Assembly (NCBI GenBank): GCA_019753235.1
Contig: JAIELF010000035.1
Span: 1 to 59,700 of the forward strand
Length of the DNA stretch: 59,700 bases
Source of the DNA: a bacterium
Lineage (GTDB): Bacteria; Planctomycetota; Planctomycetia; Kolteriales; Kolteriaceae
Reading direction: 5' to 3'
The translations under genes were made by a program, and so were the position numbers. Below, in pieces: positions 27,543 to 35,722 of this stretch. The notes below the pieces were generated by a model that was not told where the DNA came from, ran no database searches, and saw only the letters and a list, made by a program, of their open reading frames with translations. Every line of letters begins with the position of its first letter. Within the stretch, counting starts at the first letter, position 1.

Positions 27543-28619
27543 TTACGACTTCGCCCTAACGCCGGACGTTGTCGACATCGATGGGGGGGCAGAAAGAATC
27601 TCTTCGTACATCGCTATGGTCAAATCGATACACCGTTCCCAAGTGAAGTTCTCGGCTCGTTGCATGTTCACTCGTCCCATTCGTTCACACTCCGAAGGAT
27701 CGTCCCACAATTGCTGAAGAGCTCGCACCAGGCCATCCATATCCCCCGCGACGATGGGGACACCCTCGAATCCCACAGGGATGGAGGAAACAATCGCGCA
27801 GCCCGATGCCATCGCTTCGACGATCGCGATCCCAAACGTTTCTGCTCGGGATGGAAACACGAATACTCTCGCTCGGGCGAAACGATCGACCAGAGGCATG
27901 CCTCGCTCGAACGATTCGACCTTCACGTTGAGAGGAGCCGACGCCCGGAGCGATGCCTCGCGCTCTCCCCAACCGTACATCAGAAATGACACGTGGGGCA
28001 ATTGCCGTGCCGCTTCGAGGATGTCGTCGACTCCTTTTCGCACATCGAGTTTTCCGACGAACAACACGATCGGATCCTTGGGCCATCGCGGAGCGTAGTG
28101 AACGAGATCGATCCCCGGGGCGATGATTTGGCCCTTAGGCAGGGCCGGCCCCAGCGATCGCGCGAGTTCCATGGAGTAGCTGCTGAGAAAAACACTTCGG
28201 GCAAAGGGCAAGCCGAGCAAAAAACGTTCGTACGCTTGAAAAGCTCGGCCGATCCACGGCCCTTTCATTTCAAGCCAAGCCTTCCCAAACACCGCCAAAA
28301 ACTGACAGACCACCGGCTTTCGAAGTGTTCGGCCCGCGCGAAAACTCGGGTAGCACGCGTGATAATTGAAGGTTTGTATCAGATCGACATCCGCCGCCGC
28401 CCGGGCGATCTCGCGGGACTTCCCATTCATTCGGTAGCGGTGCCCAGCGAGCCTTTGCGTCGGAATTCCCTCGTAGTCGGTGACAGACGGGTCTCCCATC
28501 GTGAGAACGCGGACGTCCACGCCCCGACGGCGGAGATGCCGAGCGGTCTCGAGCACCACGTATTCTCCTCCGCCGGCAAAATCGGGGGCGAATCGCTCGT
28601 GCGTGAAAAGAATCTTCAT
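27543..28619 (-). CDS. Family 4 glycosyltransferase
   Basis: The 358-residue GT-B protein begins MKILFTHERFAPDFAGGGEY, the glycine-rich acceptor-side loop of GT4 enzymes. Further motifs are VLFVGKLDVRKGVDDILEA (about 185-203) and VFVFPSRAETFGIAIVEAMA, which holds the E-x7-E pair, then SGCAIVSSIPVGFEGVPIV. No membrane helix. The divergent rmlC-like gene begins 155 bases upstream, so the gap between them must contain two promoters. The sugar transferred is not predictable. Confidence 0.9.
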   Translation of the reverse strand: MKILFTHERFAPDFAGGGEYVVLETARHLRRRGVDVRVLTMGDPSVTDYEGIPTQRLAGHRYRMNGKSREIARAAADVDLIQTFNYHACYPSFRAGRTLRKPVVCQFLAVFGKAWLEMKGPWIGRAFQAYERFLLGLPFARSVFLSSYSMELARSLGPALPKGQIIAPGIDLVHYAPRWPKDPIVLFVGKLDVRKGVDDILEAARQLPHVSFLMYGWGEREASLRASAPLNVKVESFERGMPLVDRFARARVFVFPSRAETFGIAIVEAMASGCAIVSSIPVGFEGVPIVAGDMDGLVRALQQLWDDPSECERMGRVNMQRAENFTWERCIDLTIAMYEEILSAPPSMSTTSGVRAKS

Positions 28620-28774
28620 GACAAGACCCCGTTCTAGTCATCACTCTCCTTTGAACCTGTGATGAAGGGAGTTATAACATCGGCAGAGGTTGGTGTAGGG
28701 CTGCATTCGGTCGATACCATCATCCATCTGCCCCAGGGTGCCACCCCGCACAGGGGATTTTGAAAGGATTGCTC

Positions 28775-29224
28775 GTGATTGACGGCGTCATCATCACTCC
28801 GCTTCGGCAAATCGGCGATGAACGAGGCAAAGTGATGCACATGCTTCGTTCGACAGATCCTCACTTCCAGAAATTTGGAGAGATCTACTTTTCTGGAGTC
28901 TATCCGGGAGCGATCAAGGCTTGGCACATTCACAAGATTATGACGCTCAACTATGCGGTCCCGCACGGCCGGATCAAGTTCGTCCTCTATGATGAACGAC
29001 CTCAAAGTCCGACCAAAGGTGAAGTTCAAGAGCTTTTTCTCGGGCCTGAAAACTATTGCCTGGTTACGGTTCCGCCGATGGTATGGAACGGTTTCAAGGG
29101 CCTCGGCCATGAGATGGCGCTCGTCGCCAATGCCGCCACGATTCCACATGACGCGACAGAGATCGATAGGCTGGATCCCTTCTCCGAACGCATCCCCTAT
29201 CGATGGGAGATCAGACACGGATGA
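28775..29224 (+). CDS. RmlC-like sugar-nucleotide 3,5-epimerase (cupin)
   Basis: The GTG at 28775 with GAAAGGA six bases ahead is preferred (149 residues); a TTG at 28760 is the alternative. The protein is a small cupin of the dTDP-4-dehydrorhamnose 3,5-epimerase type: ITPLRQIGDERGKVMHML, IYFSGVYPGAIKAWHIHK (with the candidate catalytic His), GRIKFVLYDER, and a late VPPMVWNGFKGLG. It is somewhat shorter than classical RmlC (about 180) and may belong to the FdtA/TylM3-like side of the family. It runs against the direction of its neighbours and overlaps the next gene by four bases. Confidence 0.82.
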   Translation: MIDGVIITPLRQIGDERGKVMHMLRSTDPHFQKFGEIYFSGVYPGAIKAWHIHKIMTLNYAVPHGRIKFVLYDERPQSPTKGEVQELFLGPENYCLVTVPPMVWNGFKGLGHEMALVANAATIPHDATEIDRLDPFSERIPYRWEIRHG

Positions 29225-30210
29225 CTCTCTCGGCCCAGCATCCAGTGGCCAAGCGTCGGGTTCTTTTGACGGGAGGACTCGGTTACTTAGGCGGACGAAT
29301 TGCCCAGGGATTGCTCGCCGATCCTAATGTTGATCTGCTGATGGTCACTCGCCAAAAGCTGCTCAAGCGACCAGAATGGCTCCCGGGTGGGACGATCCAA
29401 CAGATCGACTTCGACAATCCTGCTGATTGGAAGCGGGCCTGCGAGGGAATCGATCAAGTCGTTCATCTTGTCTCGCCCAACGCGGGTGATTGTGGTCATG
29501 ACCCGGAGGGGGCGATTCGCGTCAACGTGATCGGCACGATCAACGTGTTGGGTGGCGCGGTGGCCATGGGCGTGAAGCGGTTCTTGTACATGTCCTCGGC
29601 ACACGTGTATGGCGACTTGTACGGGACCATCACGGAGAAATCGCTCGTGACGGCCCGCCACCCGTACGGTATCACCAAGCAAGCGGCCGAGAACTTCGTC
29701 CTGGCGGCACACGAATCCAAGAAGATCGAAGCCATTGTCTTTCGGCTGAGCAATAGTTTCGGCACGCCGACGCACGTCGACGTGAATGCTTGGCTCCTCC
29801 TGGTCAATGACCTTTGCCGAAGGGCGATCGCCCAAAAGGAACTGCTGCTTCGCTCGTCCGGAGTACAGGTGCGGGATTTCATACCAATCGACGATGTTGT
29901 CAATGCGGTTGATTATGCCCTTCGGCTTTCAAGTGACAAGCTCGACAATGGCATCTTCAATCTCGGTGGCGACGACTGCGTCTCCATTCAAACGATGGCC
30001 CAGCGAGTAGCGAGCAGATGCGAAGCGATTCTGGGGTATCGCCCACCGATCCGGCACCCCGATCCTCTCCCTTTCGAGCAGTCGAAGTTTCTCTACTATT
30101 CGTCCGAAAAGCTGAAAGCGACCGGGTTCGTACCCGCTTGCCGAATCAACGACGAAATCGATGCCACGCTACGATTCTGCCAGCGATTCGATTCGTCGCC
30201 GACACCGTAG
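29221..30210 (+). CDS. NAD-dependent epimerase/dehydratase (extended SDR)
   Basis: The ATG at 29221 overlaps the stop of the rmlC-like gene (ATGA), giving 329 residues. The Rossmann loop RVLLTGGLGYLGGRIA, the core LYMSSAHVYGD (Ser) and the catalytic pair in HPYGITKQAAEN (Tyr-x3-Lys) mark an extended short-chain dehydrogenase of the sugar-nucleotide type. Late segments QVRDFIPIDDVVNAVDYAL and GIFNLGGDD are usual for this family. With the RmlC-like enzyme it may carry out epimerisation and reduction of a 4-keto-6-deoxy sugar nucleotide; the exact product is inference. Confidence 0.88.
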   Translation: MTLSAQHPVAKRRVLLTGGLGYLGGRIAQGLLADPNVDLLMVTRQKLLKRPEWLPGGTIQQIDFDNPADWKRACEGIDQVVHLVSPNAGDCGHDPEGAIRVNVIGTINVLGGAVAMGVKRFLYMSSAHVYGDLYGTITEKSLVTARHPYGITKQAAENFVLAAHESKKIEAIVFRLSNSFGTPTHVDVNAWLLLVNDLCRRAIAQKELLLRSSGVQVRDFIPIDDVVNAVDYALRLSSDKLDNGIFNLGGDDCVSIQTMAQRVASRCEAILGYRPPIRHPDPLPFEQSKFLYYSSEKLKATGFVPACRINDEIDATLRFCQRFDSSPTP

Positions 30211-30217
30211 CGTTCCT

Positions 30218-31351
30218 CTAGGTCACTTCGTGATAGAGTGCCTCAAACTGAGGCCCTAAGCGATCCCAGGAACAGGTCAGTGATTTGGCTCGGCACTGCT
30301 CTGTCACTCCCGGCGTGGATGCGATTTTAAGCCCTTCGAGAAGTGCTTCGGCAAGCCCCTCGGCATTGGTGGTTTCGAAACCTTCTGTTTTCGGATCGAA
30401 CATCGCCCCCAGATGAGGATTGTCCTCGATCAATTCTGGAAAGGCTCCGTGCCGAGTCACCACCACCGGCGTCCCGGATGCCCAACTTTCCAGTACGACC
30501 ATGCCGAACGCCTCCCACATCGAGGGAAGGCACGTGATGGTCGCTTCGCGGTAAAGCTTTGGAAGATCTGTCAGGTGACCGACCCCAAGAACATGCACAT
30601 CTTGCCGAATCGTCGAGGGGACCAGCGTATCGAGTTCCGCTTCAATCTCCGGAGTGATCTCTCCTGAAAGCTGAAGCACCGCATCGGGAACATCGTTCTT
30701 TATCATCACGAATGCCCGCACGAGCGTTCGCACTCCTTTTCGGCGGTCTTTAAAGGATGCGGCCGACAAAATCGTGGGAGGGCCTGTTTTGGGCCGATCC
30801 AGCGGTGTGAAATGATTAGTGTTCACGGGCAAATTGATCACCGGAGCGTCGACGCCGTAATTCTCCCGAAGCTTTTCCTGGCAGAACTTGCTGATCACCA
30901 CACACCGGTCTGCTCGATGGACGGCCATCTTCGTCAGGCTTCGCTCCGGAGGTAGACGCCGAAACGTCAACGGAAGTGGAACACCCTGAATCTGCAGGAT
31001 CACTTTGTGCCGCTTGATGGAACGAGTCGCGATCGCGCTGATCGCATCGGTATGGTAAAGACAATGGACGACATCCGACGGAATGCGAAGGAGCGGCCCG
31101 ATCGTCTTCCAGATGAAAGGATCGGTTGGCTGCAGTCGGAGCCGGTTCATCCACGAAGGAAATGAGTGGTGCACGAGATACCGCCGACCTGCCTCTGGAA
31201 CATCTTCCCAAGTGCTCGGCCCCGGCGTGCTTGAAAGAGTGACAACATCATGTCCATACGGAACAAGATGCTGAGCAAGCTCGGCAATGAATCGTTCGGT
31301 ACCTCGTCGAACCGCGGGCCAGCAGAACGGATGAGTGATGATAACCTTCAA
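30218..31351 (-). CDS. Family 4 glycosyltransferase
   Basis: The start is a TTG at 31351 that overlaps the stop of the upstream gene by four bases (TTGA). The 377-residue GT-B enzyme opens MKVIITHPFCWPAVRRGTER, and has SAASFKDRRKGVRTLVRAF and CLPSMWEAFGMVVLESWASG with the E-x7-E motif. It shares its N-terminal THP-x3-WP-x-VRRGTERF pattern with the next gene upstream, which points to a tandem duplication. Its 3' end meets the + strand epimerase gene seven bases away (convergent). Confidence 0.9.
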   Translation of the reverse strand: MKVIITHPFCWPAVRRGTERFIAELAQHLVPYGHDVVTLSSTPGPSTWEDVPEAGRRYLVHHSFPSWMNRLRLQPTDPFIWKTIGPLLRIPSDVVHCLYHTDAISAIATRSIKRHKVILQIQGVPLPLTFRRLPPERSLTKMAVHRADRCVVISKFCQEKLRENYGVDAPVINLPVNTNHFTPLDRPKTGPPTILSAASFKDRRKGVRTLVRAFVMIKNDVPDAVLQLSGEITPEIEAELDTLVPSTIRQDVHVLGVGHLTDLPKLYREATITCLPSMWEAFGMVVLESWASGTPVVVTRHGAFPELIEDNPHLGAMFDPKTEGFETTNAEGLAEALLEGLKIASTPGVTEQCRAKSLTCSWDRLGPQFEALYHEVT

Positions 31352-32532
31352 CGGTCCCCTCCCTCGGACGATGCGCGGGGGATTCCCGTCCTTTTCGCCG
31401 ATACAATGTCGTTGTAAATCTCTTCAAACCGCGGGCCGACCGCTTGCCAGGAAAACTGCTCGGCAAACTGCCGAGCACGACGAGATGTTTCGCCATGCCG
31501 AGAAAGCTCGATCGCTTCATCGATTGCTTGAGAAAGACCCTCGGCATTGGTCGGTTCGATGGAGTTTTCACCTCCCGGATCGAACAATCGACCGATCGTT
31601 GGATCCGCTAGTAAAGTCTCCAAAGCGCCGGAACGAGTCCCGACCACCGGCGTGCCGGCCGCCAGCGATTCGATCACCACCAACCCGAAAGGTTCCCACA
31701 TGCTTGGTAGAACGCTCACGGCGGCCTGTGCATACCAGCGAGGAAGATCTTCCAGCTTCCCTGTCCCCGAGAAAATAATGTCCCCGTGGTATTGCTCGTC
31801 GACGAGCGACAAAAACTCTCGGCGAAGAGTCTCCGGCAAGTTGTAGGCGATCCGCAATCGTGCTGTCGGTCGGCGTGATTTGAGTAATTGAAACGCGCGG
31901 AAGAGAACTCGCCCTCCTTTACGAGCATCGTCAAGCGATGCCGTGCAGAGGATCTCGGGCGCGTCCAGCGATCGTCCTTGCACGAGCGGAAAACGTTCTA
32001 CTGCCACCGGAACCGGTATCACCACCCCACGGCGTCCATAGTTCTCCGCCACATACTCCTGCGTGAAGTTACTGATGTTGATGACTTCGTCTGCGTCTTG
32101 AATCGCCCGCGTGAAGACTTTTCCTCCCAGCGAGAGAGAGCGGTAATACTTCACGCGAGGGGGTAGACCGTTGACCCAAAATACGAAAGGGGTGCCCGTC
32201 ACTCGCCGGGCGAGCGAGGCTGCAAACGCATCCGTGAACGAACAGCACTGGATGATGTCGAAGCGATGGCGGAGCAATGAAGCCAGGCATGTCACCAAAA
32301 AGGCATGTGCTTCGATGATCCCGACTTTTCCAAGCGACGGATGCCAAAGTCGACGATGATGACGGGTGATATAAGCGGAGTCCCGAAGTACCTCGCCGCG
32401 GCCCGGCTTGGCGGAAAGAATGGTCACGTCATGCCCGCGACTGGCGAGATACTCCGCGAGTTCATTCATGAACCGCTCAGTTCCACGCCGAACGAAGGGC
32501 CAATCCGTCGGATGAGTGATCGCAATCCTCAT
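31348..32532 (-). CDS. Family 4 glycosyltransferase
   Basis: The 394-residue GT-B enzyme begins MRIAITHPTDWPFVRRGTER, closely like its downstream neighbour, so the two are paralogues. Donor-half motifs: LCTASLDDARKGGRVLFRAF, IIFSGTGKLEDLPRWYAQA, and SVLPSMWEPFGLVVIESLAAG (E-x7-E). The ATG overlaps the stop of the GH51-like gene upstream (ATGA). The pair may add two similar sugars in succession, but specificity cannot be inferred. Confidence 0.9.
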   Translation of the reverse strand: MRIAITHPTDWPFVRRGTERFMNELAEYLASRGHDVTILSAKPGRGEVLRDSAYITRHHRRLWHPSLGKVGIIEAHAFLVTCLASLLRHRFDIIQCCSFTDAFAASLARRVTGTPFVFWVNGLPPRVKYYRSLSLGGKVFTRAIQDADEVINISNFTQEYVAENYGRRGVVIPVPVAVERFPLVQGRSLDAPEILCTASLDDARKGGRVLFRAFQLLKSRRPTARLRIAYNLPETLRREFLSLVDEQYHGDIIFSGTGKLEDLPRWYAQAAVSVLPSMWEPFGLVVIESLAAGTPVVGTRSGALETLLADPTIGRLFDPGGENSIEPTNAEGLSQAIDEAIELSRHGETSRRARQFAEQFSWQAVGPRFEEIYNDIVSAKRTGIPRASSEGGDR

Positions 32533-34718
32533 GGACGGGCTGCCCCTGCCGAAGTCATCTCGATGCTGGTGACGCTGCGCGCGGGAAAGGTGTATTCAAA
32601 GGTCGGTCCCTCGATCGTGACGCGTTGTTGAGTGAGCGTGACTTCGCTTGGATTTCCCTTGTTCATTCGCTTGGAGGGTGGAATCTCCATTTGTCGCGCC
32701 CAGGTGAGCCCAGGGATTCGGGGAAGTTCTGTTCCCGTATGAGCATCAATCCCAGTCCCGGTGAGTGTCCACGCGGCACCTGTGCGCGTTGGTTCGAAGC
32801 CGACTAGGTTGATCTTCGCCTTCATTGGCTGGGTGAAATGCTTGTTGATGCCAACAAGGAAAACGCGTCCCGACGAATCCTTACTCGCCACCACTTCGAA
32901 CCACGGCACCTTCGAGGCGGAGGGCATCAAGCCGGCCGCCGGCGCGTCGAATGTCGGCGAAGTGGTCGCGCTTTCGACAAGTTCTGTTCCGAAATGCTTG
33001 GCGAAAATCTCGAGTGCGAAGAGAGGCGCTTTCGGGATCATCTTTTTGTTGTGCGGCCCGATCCAACCCATGAATGTTGGCTCAGAGAGTTTGAAAAAGT
33101 GAGCGATTTCCACGCGAGGCGACTCCAGAAATACCTTCATCGTGCTCGCAACAAACAGCGCCGATCCCAACGTCTTCGGATGATCGAGATAAGGAGCCGT
33201 CGGGCCGACCGAGAAGAATGGCCCCCACTCGGTCACCGCAAGCTTAATCCGCTGGGCATCGCGCGGAGGTGTTTGGTCGATGAGCTTCGAGACTTTCGCG
33301 AGACTTTGGCGAATATGAACCGGCGCGGCAAGCATCGCAAGATAGATATCGCCAGGGTTCCCCTTTCCGTCGACCACCAGCGGCGCGTAAGCATTGTGAA
33401 CGGCAAGAAAGTCGATCGAGCCGGAAGCTCGGCTAAGGACCGTCTTTGTCCATTGCGGATGGTCGGTCAGCGGAAAGGTAGTGAAATTGTCAGCGCCGAT
33501 GGCTCCGATGAGCAAGGTTGGCTCGACCTTGCGCATGGCCTCGGCAAACGCTACCACTTGGTCAGCGTACGCTGCTGGCGTGGTATCAAAGGCAGGGGGA
33601 GAGTTAGCATCGAACGATTTCATGTAGAGTTCATTGCCCACTTCCCAGTAGCGAACCTTCCCCTTCGTCTGGAAGTAGCGAACCCACTCTGCCGCTTCCT
33701 CGGCCGTTCCCGAGCCGGCATTGGCCGTGATGAATAGCTCGGCATCCATCTTCGAGGCGAGCTCGATCGCTTCATCGGTTCCCAGGTTGAGTTTTGACGA
33801 AGGCCCTTTCGGAAAATGCTGTTTCATCGGCCGGCGTTCGCGCGGTCCAATGCTTTCTTTCCAATGAAAGTGGTCCGAAAAAAGTCCACCGGGGTAGCGA
33901 ATCTGCGAAACACCCGCCTCGCGTGCCAGGCGGATGACCGTTTCATCGAATCGCCCCGTGCGCGGATCAAGTATTCCGTTCCCATTGTCGATCCACTCGA
34001 CGTTGGTGCCGAAGAGCGTTCGTGGTATTGGTCGGATCACTCGCCCCGCATCGACGCGAATTTCCGCCGTCATCGGCTCATCATCTTCCAGTACCGCACC
34101 GGCAGCCTTGGCTGGCGCGATCACAATGCCATCTACAAACGCCTTGCCTGATCCTCCCCCCGCCACCACGAATACTAAGAGCTGTGCGACGTCCTTCGGC
34201 TTTTTGAACTCAATCATCGTTGAGGAGAGGGCGAGTTCTGCTCCTCCCTGATTGGTCGTGATGGCTCCACGAGCAACTTCCGAGCCGTTCCGGCGGAGCC
34301 CGACGACTCCAACCGTGACGCTCGCGCCTCCTTCGGCACCTAACGAGGCAGAGAGCGATAGCTGACCGACACCAATCTTGGCGTAGGGAATGATTTGCCC
34401 CACTCCCAAAGGCTCGGCACCCGCTTGCGCATTCGCCGCCGCGGGGATGAATTGGAGCCCCTTGGCTCCCTCGCCCACGGGCTGATCCACGCGCGCGATC
34501 GTTCCCTTGTTCTTCATCTTCCGTTCGTCGAAGACCCAGTCCGCACCGGCCGGGCCCGGACCATCGGACTCGAATGAACCATTGGGAAGGAAGTTGACCA
34601 TCTCCTCCGCATGAAGTTCGGACGACGCTTCGTCCCAGAGCCTGTTCAGAAACACCGAACCGAGCAGCAGACCTGCCACGAAAATGGTCCAGCGTGAAGT
34701 CAACCATCGACCGATCAT
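32529..34718 (-). CDS. GH51-like glycoside hydrolase, membrane-anchored
   Basis: The ATG at 34718 has a strong AAAAGGAGG site and overlaps the upstream stop (ATGA); the product is 729 residues. An N-terminal hydrophobic segment (about 8-28, WTIFVAGLLLGSVFLNRLW) anchors or exports it. A carbohydrate-binding-like beta-sandwich (about 45-215) precedes a TIM-barrel that resembles alpha-L-arabinofuranosidase-type enzymes: FGTNVEWIDNGNGILDPRTG, IRYPGGLFSDHFHW, then YWEVGNELYM with the acid/base Glu (about 395) and a candidate nucleophile Glu in KLAVTEWGPFF (about 515). It may trim or edit the exopolysaccharide during assembly or release. Substrate is unknown. Confidence 0.8.
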   Translation of the reverse strand: MIGRWLTSRWTIFVAGLLLGSVFLNRLWDEASSELHAEEMVNFLPNGSFESDGPGPAGADWVFDERKMKNKGTIARVDQPVGEGAKGLQFIPAAANAQAGAEPLGVGQIIPYAKIGVGQLSLSASLGAEGGASVTVGVVGLRRNGSEVARGAITTNQGGAELALSSTMIEFKKPKDVAQLLVFVVAGGGSGKAFVDGIVIAPAKAAGAVLEDDEPMTAEIRVDAGRVIRPIPRTLFGTNVEWIDNGNGILDPRTGRFDETVIRLAREAGVSQIRYPGGLFSDHFHWKESIGPRERRPMKQHFPKGPSSKLNLGTDEAIELASKMDAELFITANAGSGTAEEAAEWVRYFQTKGKVRYWEVGNELYMKSFDANSPPAFDTTPAAYADQVVAFAEAMRKVEPTLLIGAIGADNFTTFPLTDHPQWTKTVLSRASGSIDFLAVHNAYAPLVVDGKGNPGDIYLAMLAAPVHIRQSLAKVSKLIDQTPPRDAQRIKLAVTEWGPFFSVGPTAPYLDHPKTLGSALFVASTMKVFLESPRVEIAHFFKLSEPTFMGWIGPHNKKMIPKAPLFALEIFAKHFGTELVESATTSPTFDAPAAGLMPSASKVPWFEVVASKDSSGRVFLVGINKHFTQPMKAKINLVGFEPTRTGAAWTLTGTGIDAHTGTELPRIPGLTWARQMEIPPSKRMNKGNPSEVTLTQQRVTIEGPTFEYTFPARSVTSIEMTSAGAARP

Positions 34719-35722
34719 GCGTCGCCTCCTTTTAAGGGGATGGCCCCCGCGACTCGGAACTGCTGCCTTTGCGACAACCGCGTCGGAGGGAGGTAGCGTC
34801 GGCTGAAAAGCTTCCTCATTTCCTGGCTCGATCGCCGGCGCGATTGTTGGATCGACCGACGGAGTGCCAGCGTCTCGTAGAGGTGGCTCCATTGCCAGCC
34901 CCACGCGCGAAGCTTCGCCCGCCGGGGACCTCGCATGATGCCATCCAGAAGCGAGTACACAAGATACACCGGCAGGTACCACAGTAGTCGGCCAAAACCC
35001 TGGTTCTTTAAAACCGAGCGAAATCGGTTTTTATGATAATGGAACGTGATTCGTTCCCCCATCCCGCCAATCGTCGTCCGCGCTCGATGATACGCTCGTA
35101 CGTCCGGCAAACAGACACAGCGATAGCCGGCGAGCACGACGCGCCAACCAATATCGGAATCTTCGTATCCGTAAAAGAACGTGTCATCGAACAAGCCGAC
35201 CCTGTCGAGCACGGAACGTCGAACAACCATCGCGGCACTGCAAATCCAAAGAGCGTCGATCGGCTGGCAAAAGTTCGATTCATCGTGACCGTCGTATCCA
35301 TCCCAGGCGAGCCCGAGCTTGCCGATCTGTCCGCCATACGAATTGATGATGTGCGGATTGGCGGCGTAGAGGAGCTTGCCGCCGACGATACCGGTGTCAG
35401 GATGGGATTCGAGATAAGCCGCTGTGCGGGCGAGCCAGTCCTTGTCCAGTTCGACGTCGCTGTCAAGGCAAGCAATGTAGTCGCCGGTCGATTGTTCGAT
35501 CGCTTCATTGCGGTTGATCGAGGGACCCATCCCTTGCGTTCGACGAATCAGACGAACAAAGGGATAACGCTCGGCAATCAGTTCCGGCGTACCGTCGGTT
35601 GACGCGTCATCGACGCAGATCGCCTCCCAGTCGCGGTCGGACTGGTTGCGGATCGACGATAGTACGTGGTCGATAATCTCACGATTATTGTAAGTGCAGA
35701 CGATAAAGGTCGTTCTCGGCAT
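34715..35722 (-). CDS. Family 2 glycosyltransferase
   Basis: The 335-residue GT-A protein has TTFIVCTYNNREIIDHVLSS, AICVDDASTDGTPELIAERY, INRNEAIEQSTGDYIACLDS followed by D-V-E (D-x-D equivalent), WICSAAMVVRRSVLDRVGLF and the FFYGYEDSDIGWRVVLAGY acidic motif. A short hydrophobic segment at about 243-258 is followed by a basic C-terminus with an Arg/Ser-rich stretch (QQSRRRSSQ). The ATG overlaps the ligase-like gene's stop by one base (TGATG), indicating coupling. It fits the rhamnosyltransferase-like branch of GT2, but this is not certain. Confidence 0.9.
   Translation of the reverse strand: MPRTTFIVCTYNNREIIDHVLSSIRNQSDRDWEAICVDDASTDGTPELIAERYPFVRLIRRTQGMGPSINRNEAIEQSTGDYIACLDSDVELDKDWLARTAAYLESHPDTGIVGGKLLYAANPHIINSYGGQIGKLGLAWDGYDGHDESNFCQPIDALWICSAAMVVRRSVLDRVGLFDDTFFYGYEDSDIGWRVVLAGYRCVCLPDVRAYHRARTTIGGMGERITFHYHKNRFRSVLKNQGFGRLLWYLPVYLVYSLLDGIMRGPRRAKLRAWGWQWSHLYETLALRRSIQQSRRRSSQEMRKLFSRRYLPPTRLSQRQQFRVAGAIPLKGGDA

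Noticed and set aside
34719..34982. N-terminal extension of the GH51-like protein
   Set aside because: It overlaps the C-terminus of the upstream glycosyltransferase, and the ATG at 34718 has a strong ribosome-binding site and an ATGA junction.
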